Origin: a virus | IMG/VR virus record: IMGVR_UViG_3300032086_003078 | Coordinates: 24,414-88,413 of that record | Strand: one strand, 5' to 3' | DNA length: 64,000 bases | In this document: piece after piece, positions 9,390-19,138 of the stretch | Position numbering within the stretch: position 1 is the stretch's first letter | Layout: each line of letters starts with the position of its first letter | Translations under genes and position numbers: made by a program | Notes under the pieces: generated by a model | What the model saw: only the letters and a program-made list of their open reading frames with translations | Told to the model about the DNA's origin: nothing | The model's database searches: none

Positions 9390-10253
9390 ATGAGTAGAAA
9401 CCAGAATAGACTGGGAATTGAAGAAGAAAAATTCTTACAGGACGAGACACCCGCACCTTTCACAGGTCAGGAGTCTGGTCCTGCTTTTAATTGGTCTGTA
9501 CCAACAGAACTAGTTGAACTACCTAGCAAGGGTCTGTTTTACCCAGCAAATCACCCTCTTCATAAACAAGAGACTGTTGAGATTCGCTACATGACAGCGA
9601 AAGAAGAAGATTTGCTAACTTCTAGAGCACTTCTCAGAGAAGGCGTAGCATTAGACCGTATGCTTGCTAATCTCCTTGTAGATAGAAGCATTGATATCGG
9701 CACTTTGCTCCTCGGCGACAAAAATGCACTTTTAGTAGCTGCCAGAAGAACAGGGTACGGACCAGAGTATGAGACCTCTGTCACCTGTCCTTCGTGCGAA
9801 GAGAAATCAGAATTCTCTTTTGATATCTCTGAACCAAAGTCTGTTGAGTTTGAAGAGCAAGCCAATGCATGGGGTGTCTCTTATAGCGATGAGGGACATG
9901 TCAACATTAAGTTACCCATGACAAAGGCTGTAGTTACTTGTCGTTTGTTGACCTCAGAGGATGAAGTGAGGCTAGCAAAAGAGTTGCAGCGCAAAGAGAA
10001 GAAAAAAATAACATCCTCATCTACTACCGATACTCTAAGGGCAATTATCGTCGCAGTAAATGGAGACTCAGACAGAGTGACCCTAGAGTCTTTCATACAG
10101 GCTATGCCAGCTAGAGATGGTAGAACATTTCGAATGATTTATGGAGATATTACTCCAAACATTGATTTAACCCAATTTTTTGAATGTGGCAATTGCGGTC
10201 ATGGAGCGGACCTGGAGGTTCCGCTGGGTATTGACTTTTTTTGGCCTGGGTGA
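9390..10253 (+). CDS. Baseplate hub assembly protein, T4 gp26-like
   Basis: A 287-residue protein with the gp26-type core: VELPSKGLFYP, EIRYMTAKEEDLLTSRALLREG and MLANLL, followed by two CxxC pairs (CPSC near residue 133 and CGNC near 269) that probably hold one zinc ion. gp26 family proteins act in assembly of the baseplate hub. The gene overlaps the gp51-like frame downstream. T4 gp26 is 208 residues, so this form is larger. Confidence 0.75.
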   Translation: MSRNQNRLGIEEEKFLQDETPAPFTGQESGPAFNWSVPTELVELPSKGLFYPANHPLHKQETVEIRYMTAKEEDLLTSRALLREGVALDRMLANLLVDRSIDIGTLLLGDKNALLVAARRTGYGPEYETSVTCPSCEEKSEFSFDISEPKSVEFEEQANAWGVSYSDEGHVNIKLPMTKAVVTCRLLTSEDEVRLAKELQRKEKKKITSSSTTDTLRAIIVAVNGDSDRVTLESFIQAMPARDGRTFRMIYGDITPNIDLTQFFECGNCGHGADLEVPLGIDFFWPG

Positions 10254-10449
10254 TGACTATATCGAAGCTGTATACGAACAACTCTTCCAATTGAAATATT
10301 ATGGCGGTTGGAGCTTCTTTGAATCATACAATCTGCCTGTAAGTGTTCGAATGTGGTTTTTAGAGCGATTGATAAAGCAAAAGCAAGACGAGAATGAGGC
10401 AAGCAAGAAAGCATCATCCTCTTCTCGTGGCAAATCCTTTAGAACGTGA
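10231..10449 (+). CDS. Baseplate hub assembly catalyst, T4 gp51-like
   Basis: A 72-residue frame starting at TTG 10231, inside the end of the gp26-like gene. GGAGG at 10214-10218 is its ribosome site, though 12 bases away. The core YEQLFQLKYYGGWSFFESYNLPVSVRMWF resembles the short gp51-like proteins that follow gp26 in T4-type phages and catalyse hub assembly. Upstream ATGs in this frame (10180, 10201) lack ribosome sites and would lie deep in the previous gene. Confidence 0.55.
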   Translation: MTFFGLGDDYIEAVYEQLFQLKYYGGWSFFESYNLPVSVRMWFLERLIKQKQDENEASKKASSSSRGKSFRT

Positions 10450-10464
10450 TAATATTATTTAGAT

Positions 10465-10472
10465 ACTATTTA
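10465..10472 (+). promoter_or_regulatory. Candidate late promoter element ACTATTTA
   Basis: ACTATTTA lies in a 51-base gap, 28 bases before TTG 10501. Same 8-mer as before the gp13-like, sheath and 47896 genes. Confidence 0.5.
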
Positions 10473-10500
10473 ATAGACGAGCTTTTATGAGGGTTTGTTC

Positions 10501-10842
10501 TTGAAGATTGATTTTGAAAATGAGATTCTCGATTTATCTGACTTTAAGAAGTTAGATGAGAATGAAGTAATTAATGAAAACATTCTAAACGTCTTTGCTG
10601 CATGGCTTCAGTACCTCTTGTCTAAGATGTACAAAGGGCGTCGAATTCCTGTTCGTGTTCGAGGAAACAGAATAGAGGTTGAAAGATTCACTGATGCCTT
10701 GGTGAACGAAAAAAAGTATATGGATCTTATCAAGAAGTATGGTCTTGATGACCCCATGACATACAAGCAAAAAGCTAAACTTGATTTGGCTATCAAGAGA
10801 TTCGAAAGAGAGTCAGGCATTACTTGGCCTATACGTCGCTGA
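10501..10842 (+). CDS. Hypothetical tail-cluster protein
   Basis: A 113-residue protein starting at TTG 10501, chosen because GAGG at 10489 has normal spacing to it; TTG 10495 is too close. Content is helical and mixed-charge (ENEVINENILNVFAAWLQYLLSKMYKG, then RRIPVRVRGNRIEVERF). No family recognised. Position between the hub-assembly genes and the tape measure suggests a tail assembly chaperone or baseplate component. Confidence 0.7.
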   Translation: MKIDFENEILDLSDFKKLDENEVINENILNVFAAWLQYLLSKMYKGRRIPVRVRGNRIEVERFTDALVNEKKYMDLIKKYGLDDPMTYKQKAKLDLAIKRFERESGITWPIRR

Positions 10843-10855
10843 AGGTAATTAAGTA

Positions 10856-13087
10856 ATGGCACGAGACCCATCAGAGATAAAACGTGTAACTGATGCTATT
10901 GCAGCCGAAACCGCTGCACTAGATAGAGCAGCAAAAGCTCAAGAGAGAATGAATGCTGCCAAAGATCAGGGTAGCGACAGTTACAAGAAAGCCAAGCAGG
11001 ACTATGACGACGCCACTGCTGCTGCGAAAAAGTACGGAAAAGAAATAGATAACATAAGGGGCAAAGCAGCAGAAGCTGGCGATGCGGTTACTACATTTGG
11101 TGCTGCAATTGCTTCAATGTCTCAAGAAGTAACCAGAAACATAGACATGGTTGCTGGGACAAGCATTACAAATCTTACTAGTGGCGTAGCTGGTCTCGCT
11201 GGGGAGATTAATAAGTATACTGTTGCTTTGGCTGATATGCAAACCGAAAGCCGACGAGCTACAGGCTTTCAACAAAGATATAATAGAGAATTCGTTCAGC
11301 TTAAAGGGCTTTTCCAAGCCATGGGTATCCCCATGGCAAACCTACAAAAAGCACAATTAGCACTCAACAAAGAGTTTGGAGCTTTTGACTTCCTGTCTGG
11401 AAATGCCCGACTTAACTTAACTACTTTAGTCGGACATTTTGGAGAGCTTGGCGCAGAGGCTGGCACAACAGCTAAAGCCATGGATTTGATGATGTTTTCA
11501 TTCCACAAGAGCTATCAGTCAGCCAATGTGGCTCTTGCTGAAATGCAAGAATTTAGGAAAGAAGTCGGTCTTGGCATGGAGCAGTTATTGCAAAACTTCA
11601 ATCAAATGGCTCCTGCTCTTGCAAGATTCGGAAATGCTGGAAAAGAGGTCTTTAAAGATCTTCAACGTTTTTCAAGGCAGTTCAACGTTGAAATTAAGAG
11701 CGCTTTTGATATTCAAGACCAGCTAGACACTTACAGGGGTGCATCAGAGATTGTAGGTAAGCTCCAGGCTCAGTTTGGGATGAGTCTAAACGCTGTTGAA
11801 TTGATGAGGCAGCATGACCCGAGAAAGCGCCTTGAAATGGTTCAAAACGAGTTCTTTAGGCAAGGGCTTACTATGGAGAGTATCGGCTATCGAGGGAGGC
11901 AAATGATAGCCGAAATCTTTACTAAAGGTGACGTGGACGCCGCCCAGAGAATATTCAGAAGGGGCATGGACTTAAGAGCCGCTCAAGAAGATGTTGGAAG
12001 AGCAGATGACATGGGTGCCAAAGGTTTTGGTAAACGTTCCGATGAGATGACTGCACTTAATGAAATGCTTATGGATAGTCTACAAAGAATTTTTGGCGGA
12101 CACGAAGCTATTCTAGACGTCCAGTTAGCTATCTTGAGAGGGATGCAAAATAATATTGACTCTATTGCCCAGGCAACTGTTGGCGTTGCTGGTGCCAGAT
12201 CAGGATTGGACCTAGCAGCATACGGTATCAGCGGTTATGTCGGTATCAAAGGGCTAACAGCCTTATTTAGGAATAAAGGTGTCGGCGGCGTAGTTGAGCA
12301 GATGGCTAAGGCTCCAGGTAGGATCGGGACCATCGGAAAAATACTCGCTGCTGTTGGTCTCGGCGGCGCTGCTGCCACCACAGTCATGACTAAAGGAGGT
12401 GGAGCGCAAGAGTTAGCGAAACAACTAGCAAAAGCATCAACTAAAGGACAGAGAATCCCAGTTGCAGGAACCAGACCCAACACAGTAATTAATCCAAGAA
12501 CAGGCGCTGACATCCAAAAAGGCGGCAATGCATTTAGAAAGATATTCGGGAAAAATAATGTCAATCCCATTCAGGCAAATCCTGGTAACATTCCTGTAAA
12601 TACTGCTTCACGCACCGCCGCTAAAGTCGCTGGAAAAGCAATAACAGGTGGTCTTAAGATGATCCCAGTCCTTGGAGCAGGAGCGAGTCTTTATGATGCA
12701 TATCATAGGTTCCAACGAGGTGACAATATAGGGGCGGCAATGGAATTAGGGATGGCGGGTGTTAACCTGTTTGGCGGTAGCTTGGTTAGCACACTTGGAC
12801 GAGCGGCTGTTACGAACGCTCTTGGATATGGTGGAATCATGGCTTATGATGCTTACGGAAATCCAACTCTTGCTACGCCTGCCACACAAGCGCCTGCTAT
12901 GAATGTACCACCAGGAATTGACCCAGCCATTTTCAATGACCCCGCAGCCGCTCAAGGTCAAGGAGGAGTTCCAGGTGTGGTATATGTTGATGAGATGGTT
13001 TTGCCAATAACCTTCCAAGACAAAGATGGAACTCTTACAAAAACTGTAACCAGAGTCTTTAATCAAGAGCTTAGGTTTAATCAGTAG
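10856..13087 (+). CDS. Tape measure / baseplate hub-tail length protein
   Basis: A 743-residue protein. Residues 1-90 are Ala/Lys/Glu-rich coiled coil. Residues 90-460 are long amphipathic helices, and residues about 480-700 contain Gly/Ala-rich hydrophobic stretches (VGLGGAAATTVM, AVTNALGYGG), as in tape measure proteins that line the tube and reach the host membrane. The place between gp26/51-like and tube-cap genes fits T4 gp29 (590 residues). A homology search against gp29 and general tape measure families would separate the two labels. Confidence 0.7.
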   Translation: MARDPSEIKRVTDAIAAETAALDRAAKAQERMNAAKDQGSDSYKKAKQDYDDATAAAKKYGKEIDNIRGKAAEAGDAVTTFGAAIASMSQEVTRNIDMVAGTSITNLTSGVAGLAGEINKYTVALADMQTESRRATGFQQRYNREFVQLKGLFQAMGIPMANLQKAQLALNKEFGAFDFLSGNARLNLTTLVGHFGELGAEAGTTAKAMDLMMFSFHKSYQSANVALAEMQEFRKEVGLGMEQLLQNFNQMAPALARFGNAGKEVFKDLQRFSRQFNVEIKSAFDIQDQLDTYRGASEIVGKLQAQFGMSLNAVELMRQHDPRKRLEMVQNEFFRQGLTMESIGYRGRQMIAEIFTKGDVDAAQRIFRRGMDLRAAQEDVGRADDMGAKGFGKRSDEMTALNEMLMDSLQRIFGGHEAILDVQLAILRGMQNNIDSIAQATVGVAGARSGLDLAAYGISGYVGIKGLTALFRNKGVGGVVEQMAKAPGRIGTIGKILAAVGLGGAAATTVMTKGGGAQELAKQLAKASTKGQRIPVAGTRPNTVINPRTGADIQKGGNAFRKIFGKNNVNPIQANPGNIPVNTASRTAAKVAGKAITGGLKMIPVLGAGASLYDAYHRFQRGDNIGAAMELGMAGVNLFGGSLVSTLGRAAVTNALGYGGIMAYDAYGNPTLATPATQAPAMNVPPGIDPAIFNDPAAAQGQGGVPGVVYVDEMVLPITFQDKDGTLTKTVTRVFNQELRFNQ

Positions 13088-13104
13088 CAAAAAGCATCTC
13101 AGCA

Positions 13105-13112
13105 ACTAAATA
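13105..13112 (+). promoter_or_regulatory. Candidate late promoter variant ACTAAATA
   Basis: ACTAAATA lies 22 bases before ATG 13135, in the only gap of this baseplate cluster. It deviates from ACTA-N-TTA at one position but keeps the spacing. Confidence 0.4.
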
Positions 13113-13134
13113 AGTTTGTAGGAGATATACCACT

Positions 13135-14010
13135 ATGTCAACAGCTAATGGAAAATTCGGTTCTTCTGGAATGCATGGAATGCTGCTGTACATACAGCAT
13201 GTTCCAACTGGTCTTATAGTGGAGTTTCCCGCATTTTTAGAAAACTTCAGTGATCAGTATTCATCACACTGGAACAAGGAGCATGTTTTTGGTCGCATGG
13301 ACCCAATTTCAACGTTTTCTCACACTGAAAGAAATTTATCTCTTGCGTGGCATGTTCCTGCTGAATCTTTCGAGGACGCACAAAGAAACTTAACAAAAGT
13401 AAACAAATTAATGTCTTTTTTGTATCCTCTATATGACTCCACATCTGCTGGTGGTGCAACAGCTATGAATATGGGACCGCTTTTGAGACTTAAGTTTGGA
13501 AACCTAGTCCAGTCTGCCAATGGCGGTGGTTTATTAGGTTGGGTTAACGGCTTTACTTTTGATCCAATGTTAGAATATGGTATGTTTCACAAAAAGTCTG
13601 ACAAAGCAGCTACTGCGGGGAACAACACCTCAGCAGTACCAACAGCGGACGTAGAATATTATCCAAAAACATACAGACTAAACTGTGAATTGAATGTTTT
13701 ACACGAGCATAAGCTTGGTTTTGAACCAAATAAGACATCAGGTTCCAAGAGTAAGTTTTCTTTACGATCTAGCAACGGCAAAGGCAACCAAAATAATTTT
13801 CCATATGAAGTGGGTAATGCACCACCACATACAGGCATTCTTAGCGCTCAGTGGAATTCAGAAAACAAAGGACCAGTAGAAGCCTCGGATCCAAATTACC
13901 AACGTGCCCTTGATCTAGCTATTCGCAGTAATTCTACACTTGGCGGGAGAGACAGGATCAGTGCTGCCGTAAACCAGACTATCTTATTCCCTTCCAAAGA
14001 GGAGAAGTAA
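13135..14010 (+). CDS. Baseplate tail-tube cap protein, T4 gp48/gp54-like
   Basis: A 291-residue protein. ERNLSLAWHVPAESFEDAQRNL followed by MSFLYPLYD and GPLLRLKFGNLV is the signature seen in gp54/gp48 proteins, which sit on the hub and start tube polymerisation. GLLGWVNGFTFDPMLEYGMF matches the following strand region. Length is near T4 gp54 (320). The two T4 paralogues cannot be told apart by eye. Confidence 0.75.
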   Translation: MSTANGKFGSSGMHGMLLYIQHVPTGLIVEFPAFLENFSDQYSSHWNKEHVFGRMDPISTFSHTERNLSLAWHVPAESFEDAQRNLTKVNKLMSFLYPLYDSTSAGGATAMNMGPLLRLKFGNLVQSANGGGLLGWVNGFTFDPMLEYGMFHKKSDKAATAGNNTSAVPTADVEYYPKTYRLNCELNVLHEHKLGFEPNKTSGSKSKFSLRSSNGKGNQNNFPYEVGNAPPHTGILSAQWNSENKGPVEASDPNYQRALDLAIRSNSTLGGRDRISAAVNQTILFPSKEEK

Positions 14011-14352
14011 ATGACATACTCAAGGTACACTCGCCGTGAAATTTTTTTGAATGAAGATGAAGGATATAGAAAACAATTCTTTATCGACAGGGACATAGAA
14101 CAAACTTTTCAGTATGAAATGCCAAAAATATCCTTCCCTTCGGAGGAAGTAATAGCTAGTCTCAATAATGTCCTGCAAGTCTGGGGATCGACAGATAAGC
14201 TTTATAATATTTCGAACAAATACTATGGTTCGCCAAATTATTGGTGGGTTATAGCGTGGTATAACGAAAAAGCATCTGAAGCAGAATTCAAGACAGGCGA
14301 TCAGTATTATATACCACTGCCGCTAGACCAAGTATTGAGCTATATTGAATAG
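14011..14352 (+). CDS. Baseplate wedge protein with LysM-like domain, T4 gp53-like
   Basis: A 113-residue protein. Its C-terminal half, LYNISNKYYGSPNYWWVIAWYN...TGDQYYIPLPLDQVL, is a LysM-like fold as found in gp53, a wedge subunit that joins wedges around the hub. Start codon directly abuts the previous stop, so the genes are translationally coupled. Shorter than T4 gp53 (196), lacking part of the N-terminal region. Confidence 0.75.
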   Translation: MTYSRYTRREIFLNEDEGYRKQFFIDRDIEQTFQYEMPKISFPSEEVIASLNNVLQVWGSTDKLYNISNKYYGSPNYWWVIAWYNEKASEAEFKTGDQYYIPLPLDQVLSYIE

Positions 14353-14361
14353 AGGAAATGA

Positions 14362-17300
14362 ATGACTACACCTCCAGTCAAGGACGATAAATATTGGAAT
14401 AATGGAGAGGGTATTCATGACCCCGAAAATCCATATAATAGTCAAGACAACCTACCAGGATCCGACAATTACGATCGGGAACTGGCTGCGATTGATGCTA
14501 ACATAAGAAGACTAAGAAAGGACTTAAAAACAAGTCCTGCTAAAGAAGCAGCAGCATTAACTAAAGCTATCCAAGCATTCGAAAAAAACGCTTACACTCG
14601 CCGCCAAGAAAGAGCGGGAAAAGAGACAGATTTACAAAGAAAAAAGAGAGAAAGAGCAGAATTCGAGGATTCACCTTCTCGCCGCCGTGAAAGAGCGGTT
14701 CAGGCACAAAAAGATTTTCGAGATCTTAGTGATGAAAAGAGACTTCAATATTTTGATTCCTTGGTGCCACTAGCGGGTGGTTATGTTAGGGACAAGAAAA
14801 ATAATCTTTATTATGCGCTTGTCTATAAATCAGATCCAAACAGAATGTCTCCCAGAATTGAAATGTCTGAGGATGACACTGATAAACTATTAAAAGCAAT
14901 TGTTAAGGCATTAAGCAGTGAAGGGGCGGATTTATACAAGCTTTTTAAAACAGGCGAATGGCCTGGTAGATACGATGGCGACGGTCTTTACCGCACCACA
15001 GAACAAAATAGTAAAGCCCAGGTTCAGGTTGCCGAGGAGTCTCAAAAAGCAACACAAGAGCCACCTCCGCAATTACCAAAGTATATTCAGAACATACAAG
15101 CTCTTCTTATCAATGATATTGATACTATCTCTGAGAATTTTAGAAGATTTGATGCTAAGAACGGCGGAGTAAATAGTAAAGATATTTTAGCACTTGATAA
15201 TCAATTTGAAGCAGGTGCTTTTATGAACAGAATGTCTGGATTTGCGACTCCTCACGGAATGATGTCTAGTTTCATACATGCAACACCAGCGCAGCTTAGT
15301 CTTTTGGTGCCAACAATGCGATTTTTCATGGTTGATTCTGAGGGCAAAGAAGAGGAAATATATTTTAGCGATTATGGTGATGCAGAGCACATAAAGAAGA
15401 TGGCGAAAATAAGACGTGATGGTTCAATTTATGAGTTTTTTGGTTCCAAGGCACAAAAAGGCGCACAAGCTGGAATAAGCAGTTTCGAATGGTCCATAAA
15501 TACACTACACGAAGGACACTTCACATTTGACGCAACTTTAGACCTTTATTTTGGCTCTTTGGCTGAGTTAGCAAATAAAAATTATTTACAGTTTATATTC
15601 CCAACAGGACTTGAGGAACCCGAAGCACTTAAAGTTCAGGACCCGTACAGAAAACAATTTAGAGAAGCCGCAGGCGAAACGCCACGAGAAAAAATAACAA
15701 AAGAAATCGCTGAACTGTCTAAAACACTTAGTAAAAGCGAGGCAGAGATCAAGAAAGTATCTTTGTCTAAAAATCAGCGAGCCTCAGTGAAAAGAAACTA
15801 TAGGAATTTGAAAGTTCTTTGTGGATGGGCTCTCCCCGCTGGCAACGAAGCTCAGATGAAGAAGTTGTTTCCGAATGATAACCGTGGAAATCGCTATAAA
15901 AGCTTCATGGCTGGAATAAAAGCAACTACAAGGGCATATCTTCTAACATATAAAACACATAACATCAATTTTACACAAGAAGGTCCAACCACGCTTACGG
16001 TTGATTATACAGCGAGCTTATTGTCATATCTAAAAAATTCTAGTTCTGATATTTTTGGATCAAGTAATTTTTCAAAAAACTCTAGAATGTGGGACCTAAC
16101 AAAAGTCTCCATAGATGGCTTCAAGATGTACAAGGGGTCCATCGTTGATTCAAAAGGTGCCGACGCAAATTCTAGTAAAAAAGACAAAGCGATATATCAA
16201 GTAGGGAGACAAGTATCAGCACTAGAGCTAGACGAGGATGCTGCCTTTAGTCCGTATATAAAGAATGCAGCAAAGACCCGTTTTATCGACGACCAAGGAG
16301 AGGTGAGTATCAGGCTCAGTATGGGCGGACTCTACATGGCAGCAGATTTAGTTAGGAAGCAGCTAGCTTTGCAAGAGATGAATAATGCCAAACCAGACAG
16401 CCGAAGAGTTACACAACTTAGACGTATGGGTACAATCATATCCCTTCTTAGCGAGAGAATACGCATGAAACAAAAGAGGGCTCTTTATGCTTCTTTTTTG
16501 GAGACCATGGTAAAAGAAAAAGATAGGATTTTCAAAGCTAGGGTTGTTTTAGCACCAGACGCACAGACAAAAGTAAAGATATTATACAATCAAAAAGAAA
16601 TAGAGAAAAGAGATCGCAAAAGAGAGATGCGAAATGAAACTGATGTTGCGAAGCAAGAGAAAATAAAAGAACAAAAACAAAAAGAGCAAGATCTCGGAAT
16701 GTCTCTTTTTGCACCAGAGGACCCTCCTTTGCCACCAGAACAGAACGAAATTGATGTTTATTATATGCGTCTCGGGGACATAATAAAAACAGCCTGTGAA
16801 AACGCTGAGATGAGAGATGACATTACGTTTGTATTGGGTAATCACGAGACAAAGACAGGGTTTAGATATTCTATCTACGATATCCCAGTAACCGTAGGAA
16901 CCTTCGGGCAACTTTTTTACGACAATATTGTCAATATTGGTGCAACACAGTTTCCAATTCAGGAATTTGTTAATTTGCTTCTAAAATATATAACCAACAT
17001 GTTTAATAGGGACCCAAGTTCCTCTGAAAAGATAAGCTTTCAATCTTCACAGGTTACAACAAAGACAACTGTTGGAGATTTTACAAAAAAACAGGAGAGA
17101 CTTTCTGTTTCTGACTTGAGAAAGATAGGCAACGGAGAGTTGGATCCAGGTGTCAGGACAAAATTCAAGCTTCATCACTACTATACTATTTCAACCAAAA
17201 ATACGGACAAGGATAGGCTTGTCGGGGATAGGAAAAAAGATGAGAGTGAGGGCATTTATCACTATGTAATAGGTTCTGACACTGGTCTGGCAAAAAGATT

Positions 17301-17619
17301 TAATTTCAAAGCGTCAGAGATACCTTTTTATACAGAAATGAACATTGAAGCAGGAACAGATTTTTCAGTCAACAGGTCAGTTTTTCTGCCGCAGAATGTA
17401 TCAATAGATATGGTAGGCAATGGCATCCACAAAGTTGGAGACATGATTTTTGTCGATTCTGACCCAGCGATGGGTTCTTATGCTGGTCCTGTTTTGGGTA
17501 TCGGTGGTTACTATAGGATTGTCTCCATTAATAATAAAATTCAGGCTGGTCAAACATATAGTTCTGTGTTAGAGTGTCTTCTAGTGAAGAAAGACCCCAG
17601 AGGCACTGGAGGCGAATAA
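14362..17619 (+). CDS. Large baseplate / virion structural protein, unnamed
   Basis: A 1085-residue protein. Residues 1-130 are highly charged and coiled-coil-like. A middle region (residues about 290-560) is a mixed alpha/beta domain with LLVPTMRFFMVDSEG and AGISSFEWSINTLHEG. A Lys/Glu-rich helix lies near 735-780. The C-terminus (residues 930-1085) is beta-rich and ends in a region with VGDMIFVDSDPAMG. No family is recognised with certainty. Location straight after the gp53-like gene and in front of a second large structural gene indicates a baseplate component. Start ATG 14362 follows GAGGAAATGA. Confidence 0.75.
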   Translation: MTTPPVKDDKYWNNGEGIHDPENPYNSQDNLPGSDNYDRELAAIDANIRRLRKDLKTSPAKEAAALTKAIQAFEKNAYTRRQERAGKETDLQRKKRERAEFEDSPSRRRERAVQAQKDFRDLSDEKRLQYFDSLVPLAGGYVRDKKNNLYYALVYKSDPNRMSPRIEMSEDDTDKLLKAIVKALSSEGADLYKLFKTGEWPGRYDGDGLYRTTEQNSKAQVQVAEESQKATQEPPPQLPKYIQNIQALLINDIDTISENFRRFDAKNGGVNSKDILALDNQFEAGAFMNRMSGFATPHGMMSSFIHATPAQLSLLVPTMRFFMVDSEGKEEEIYFSDYGDAEHIKKMAKIRRDGSIYEFFGSKAQKGAQAGISSFEWSINTLHEGHFTFDATLDLYFGSLAELANKNYLQFIFPTGLEEPEALKVQDPYRKQFREAAGETPREKITKEIAELSKTLSKSEAEIKKVSLSKNQRASVKRNYRNLKVLCGWALPAGNEAQMKKLFPNDNRGNRYKSFMAGIKATTRAYLLTYKTHNINFTQEGPTTLTVDYTASLLSYLKNSSSDIFGSSNFSKNSRMWDLTKVSIDGFKMYKGSIVDSKGADANSSKKDKAIYQVGRQVSALELDEDAAFSPYIKNAAKTRFIDDQGEVSIRLSMGGLYMAADLVRKQLALQEMNNAKPDSRRVTQLRRMGTIISLLSERIRMKQKRALYASFLETMVKEKDRIFKARVVLAPDAQTKVKILYNQKEIEKRDRKREMRNETDVAKQEKIKEQKQKEQDLGMSLFAPEDPPLPPEQNEIDVYYMRLGDIIKTACENAEMRDDITFVLGNHETKTGFRYSIYDIPVTVGTFGQLFYDNIVNIGATQFPIQEFVNLLLKYITNMFNRDPSSSEKISFQSSQVTTKTTVGDFTKKQERLSVSDLRKIGNGELDPGVRTKFKLHHYYTISTKNTDKDRLVGDRKKDESEGIYHYVIGSDTGLAKRFNFKASEIPFYTEMNIEAGTDFSVNRSVFLPQNVSIDMVGNGIHKVGDMIFVDSDPAMGSYAGPVLGIGGYYRIVSINNKIQAGQTYSSVLECLLVKKDPRGTGGE

Positions 17620-17622
17620 AAA

Positions 17623-19131
17623 ATGGCTTACCAACCAGATCAAGACCCATATCGGTTTTCGGATAAATACACTTATGGATCGAATCGATCTGGGGCGAAA
17701 GAAATTTTCAAAGAAAGAGTTCGATATGACACAAAGTTCGACTTATTTTATGGTGATAGAAAAACTTTTTCAACATGGACCAAAGATCGTTTTTACGGCA
17801 TTGTTAATACAAAGGGCAATACGGTAATTCCAGACCAGAGAAGGCTGAAGTCTCTTAGGTTCTCTGGAGACTCAGGTCGCCAGTTGTTTGCTCTTGATTT
17901 TGTTGCTGATGCGTGGAATGATTTATCTCTTCGTTTGATAGAATTATCTAATAAGAACCTCATATTCAAAAACAGCCCATGGGCTAATCCTACTGTTTTC
18001 AGAGCCTGGCAGCCTTCACAAGATGCTTACGATATTTATCTTAGAGAGGAAATATACCCTATATTTGCAAATGAATATATGCAAACTTATGGAAATGATC
18101 TACAGGTTAAAGACTTCCATACTTTTTTGGCAAAGTTTGATGATTTTGCAAAAAACGTTGTAAGTAAAGCCGGTCCTCTAACCCGCTCAGGGATGATAGA
18201 GGGCTATAGTTCTCCAAACTACATGTCTGGTCTTATAATAGAGATTTCAGATGATGATTATGATGATGACTATAATAAGACTTCAAAGTTTCTGGATGAT
18301 AATTTTGATCTTATTTCCGCAGTTGTCACACAGTATGGTTTCTCAATTGATAAAAACATACCCTGGAGGTTGGTGGCAGATGTCTCAAATCCTGCTATGC
18401 AAGAATACATGGCAGGGGTGCCAATCGTTGGCTTTGATATCGAGCAAAGTTATGATTATGTGTGTAAGCCCGCTCAGCTTGGCAATGAGGTACCACCAAT
18501 CGCATTTGGTTATTCTCAAATACCAGGGCTAGAGAATGTAAAAAGACATATAGCGTTTTATAAAATCCCTGGAGGTGAATTTGTCCCAGGGTATGCAAGA
18601 TATAAGCAAAGTCGAGGAGATTCTTCAATTGCAGACAATTGGACTTCAATTTTAGACTCTTTGTCTACTGAGGAAGTTTATTCAACGATGTTCCTCTTGG
18701 ATTTTATTGAGACATGGACTTCAGATATAGACACGCTGCAACAATATCTTGTATATTTTTATAATTTCTATGTTTCAGCGAGACCCTCAGTTTTGGCTCA
18801 AAGACCATCAACGCAGACTTGCCCTCCTCTGAACTACTCTGTTGAGCGCCGACCAATAAGTCTCGACGATTTTAACAGGATGTATGGAAATCCTTGGAAA
18901 TTAAAAACATTCTATGTCCTGAGGAACATCGAAAGAGACAATAATTTGAGTGTCGCAGCGATGTCTAAGGCAGTGCAAGATTTTTATAATATTTACAATT
19001 TATCCGCACCTGAAAATGATACAGAGGCTTATCGTCGTGCATTGACTTATATTCAAGGTGAATATATAGGACCTGCTGACACCGACCCATTAACAATGGA
19101 ATATGTCTACGATATAATCTTATCGAAATGA
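17623..19131 (+). CDS. Virion structural protein, probably baseplate or tail
   Basis: A 502-residue protein, last gene of the tail cluster. It has an aromatic-rich N-terminus (PYRFSDKYTYGSNRSG), an acidic stretch DDDYDDDYN near residue 210, and a C-terminal half rich in Tyr and Phe. No catalytic motif seen and no family recognised. It starts three bases after the previous stop, so it should be made together with the 1085-residue protein. Confidence 0.7.
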   Translation: MAYQPDQDPYRFSDKYTYGSNRSGAKEIFKERVRYDTKFDLFYGDRKTFSTWTKDRFYGIVNTKGNTVIPDQRRLKSLRFSGDSGRQLFALDFVADAWNDLSLRLIELSNKNLIFKNSPWANPTVFRAWQPSQDAYDIYLREEIYPIFANEYMQTYGNDLQVKDFHTFLAKFDDFAKNVVSKAGPLTRSGMIEGYSSPNYMSGLIIEISDDDYDDDYNKTSKFLDDNFDLISAVVTQYGFSIDKNIPWRLVADVSNPAMQEYMAGVPIVGFDIEQSYDYVCKPAQLGNEVPPIAFGYSQIPGLENVKRHIAFYKIPGGEFVPGYARYKQSRGDSSIADNWTSILDSLSTEEVYSTMFLLDFIETWTSDIDTLQQYLVYFYNFYVSARPSVLAQRPSTQTCPPLNYSVERRPISLDDFNRMYGNPWKLKTFYVLRNIERDNNLSVAAMSKAVQDFYNIYNLSAPENDTEAYRRALTYIQGEYIGPADTDPLTMEYVYDIILSK

Positions 19132-19138
19132 GGCTAAG

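Noticed and set aside
10180-10230. Earlier ATG starts (10180, 10201) for the gp51-like frame
   Set aside because: They would give a larger overlap with the gp26-like gene and lack ribosome sites; TTG 10231 begins where the family similarity begins.
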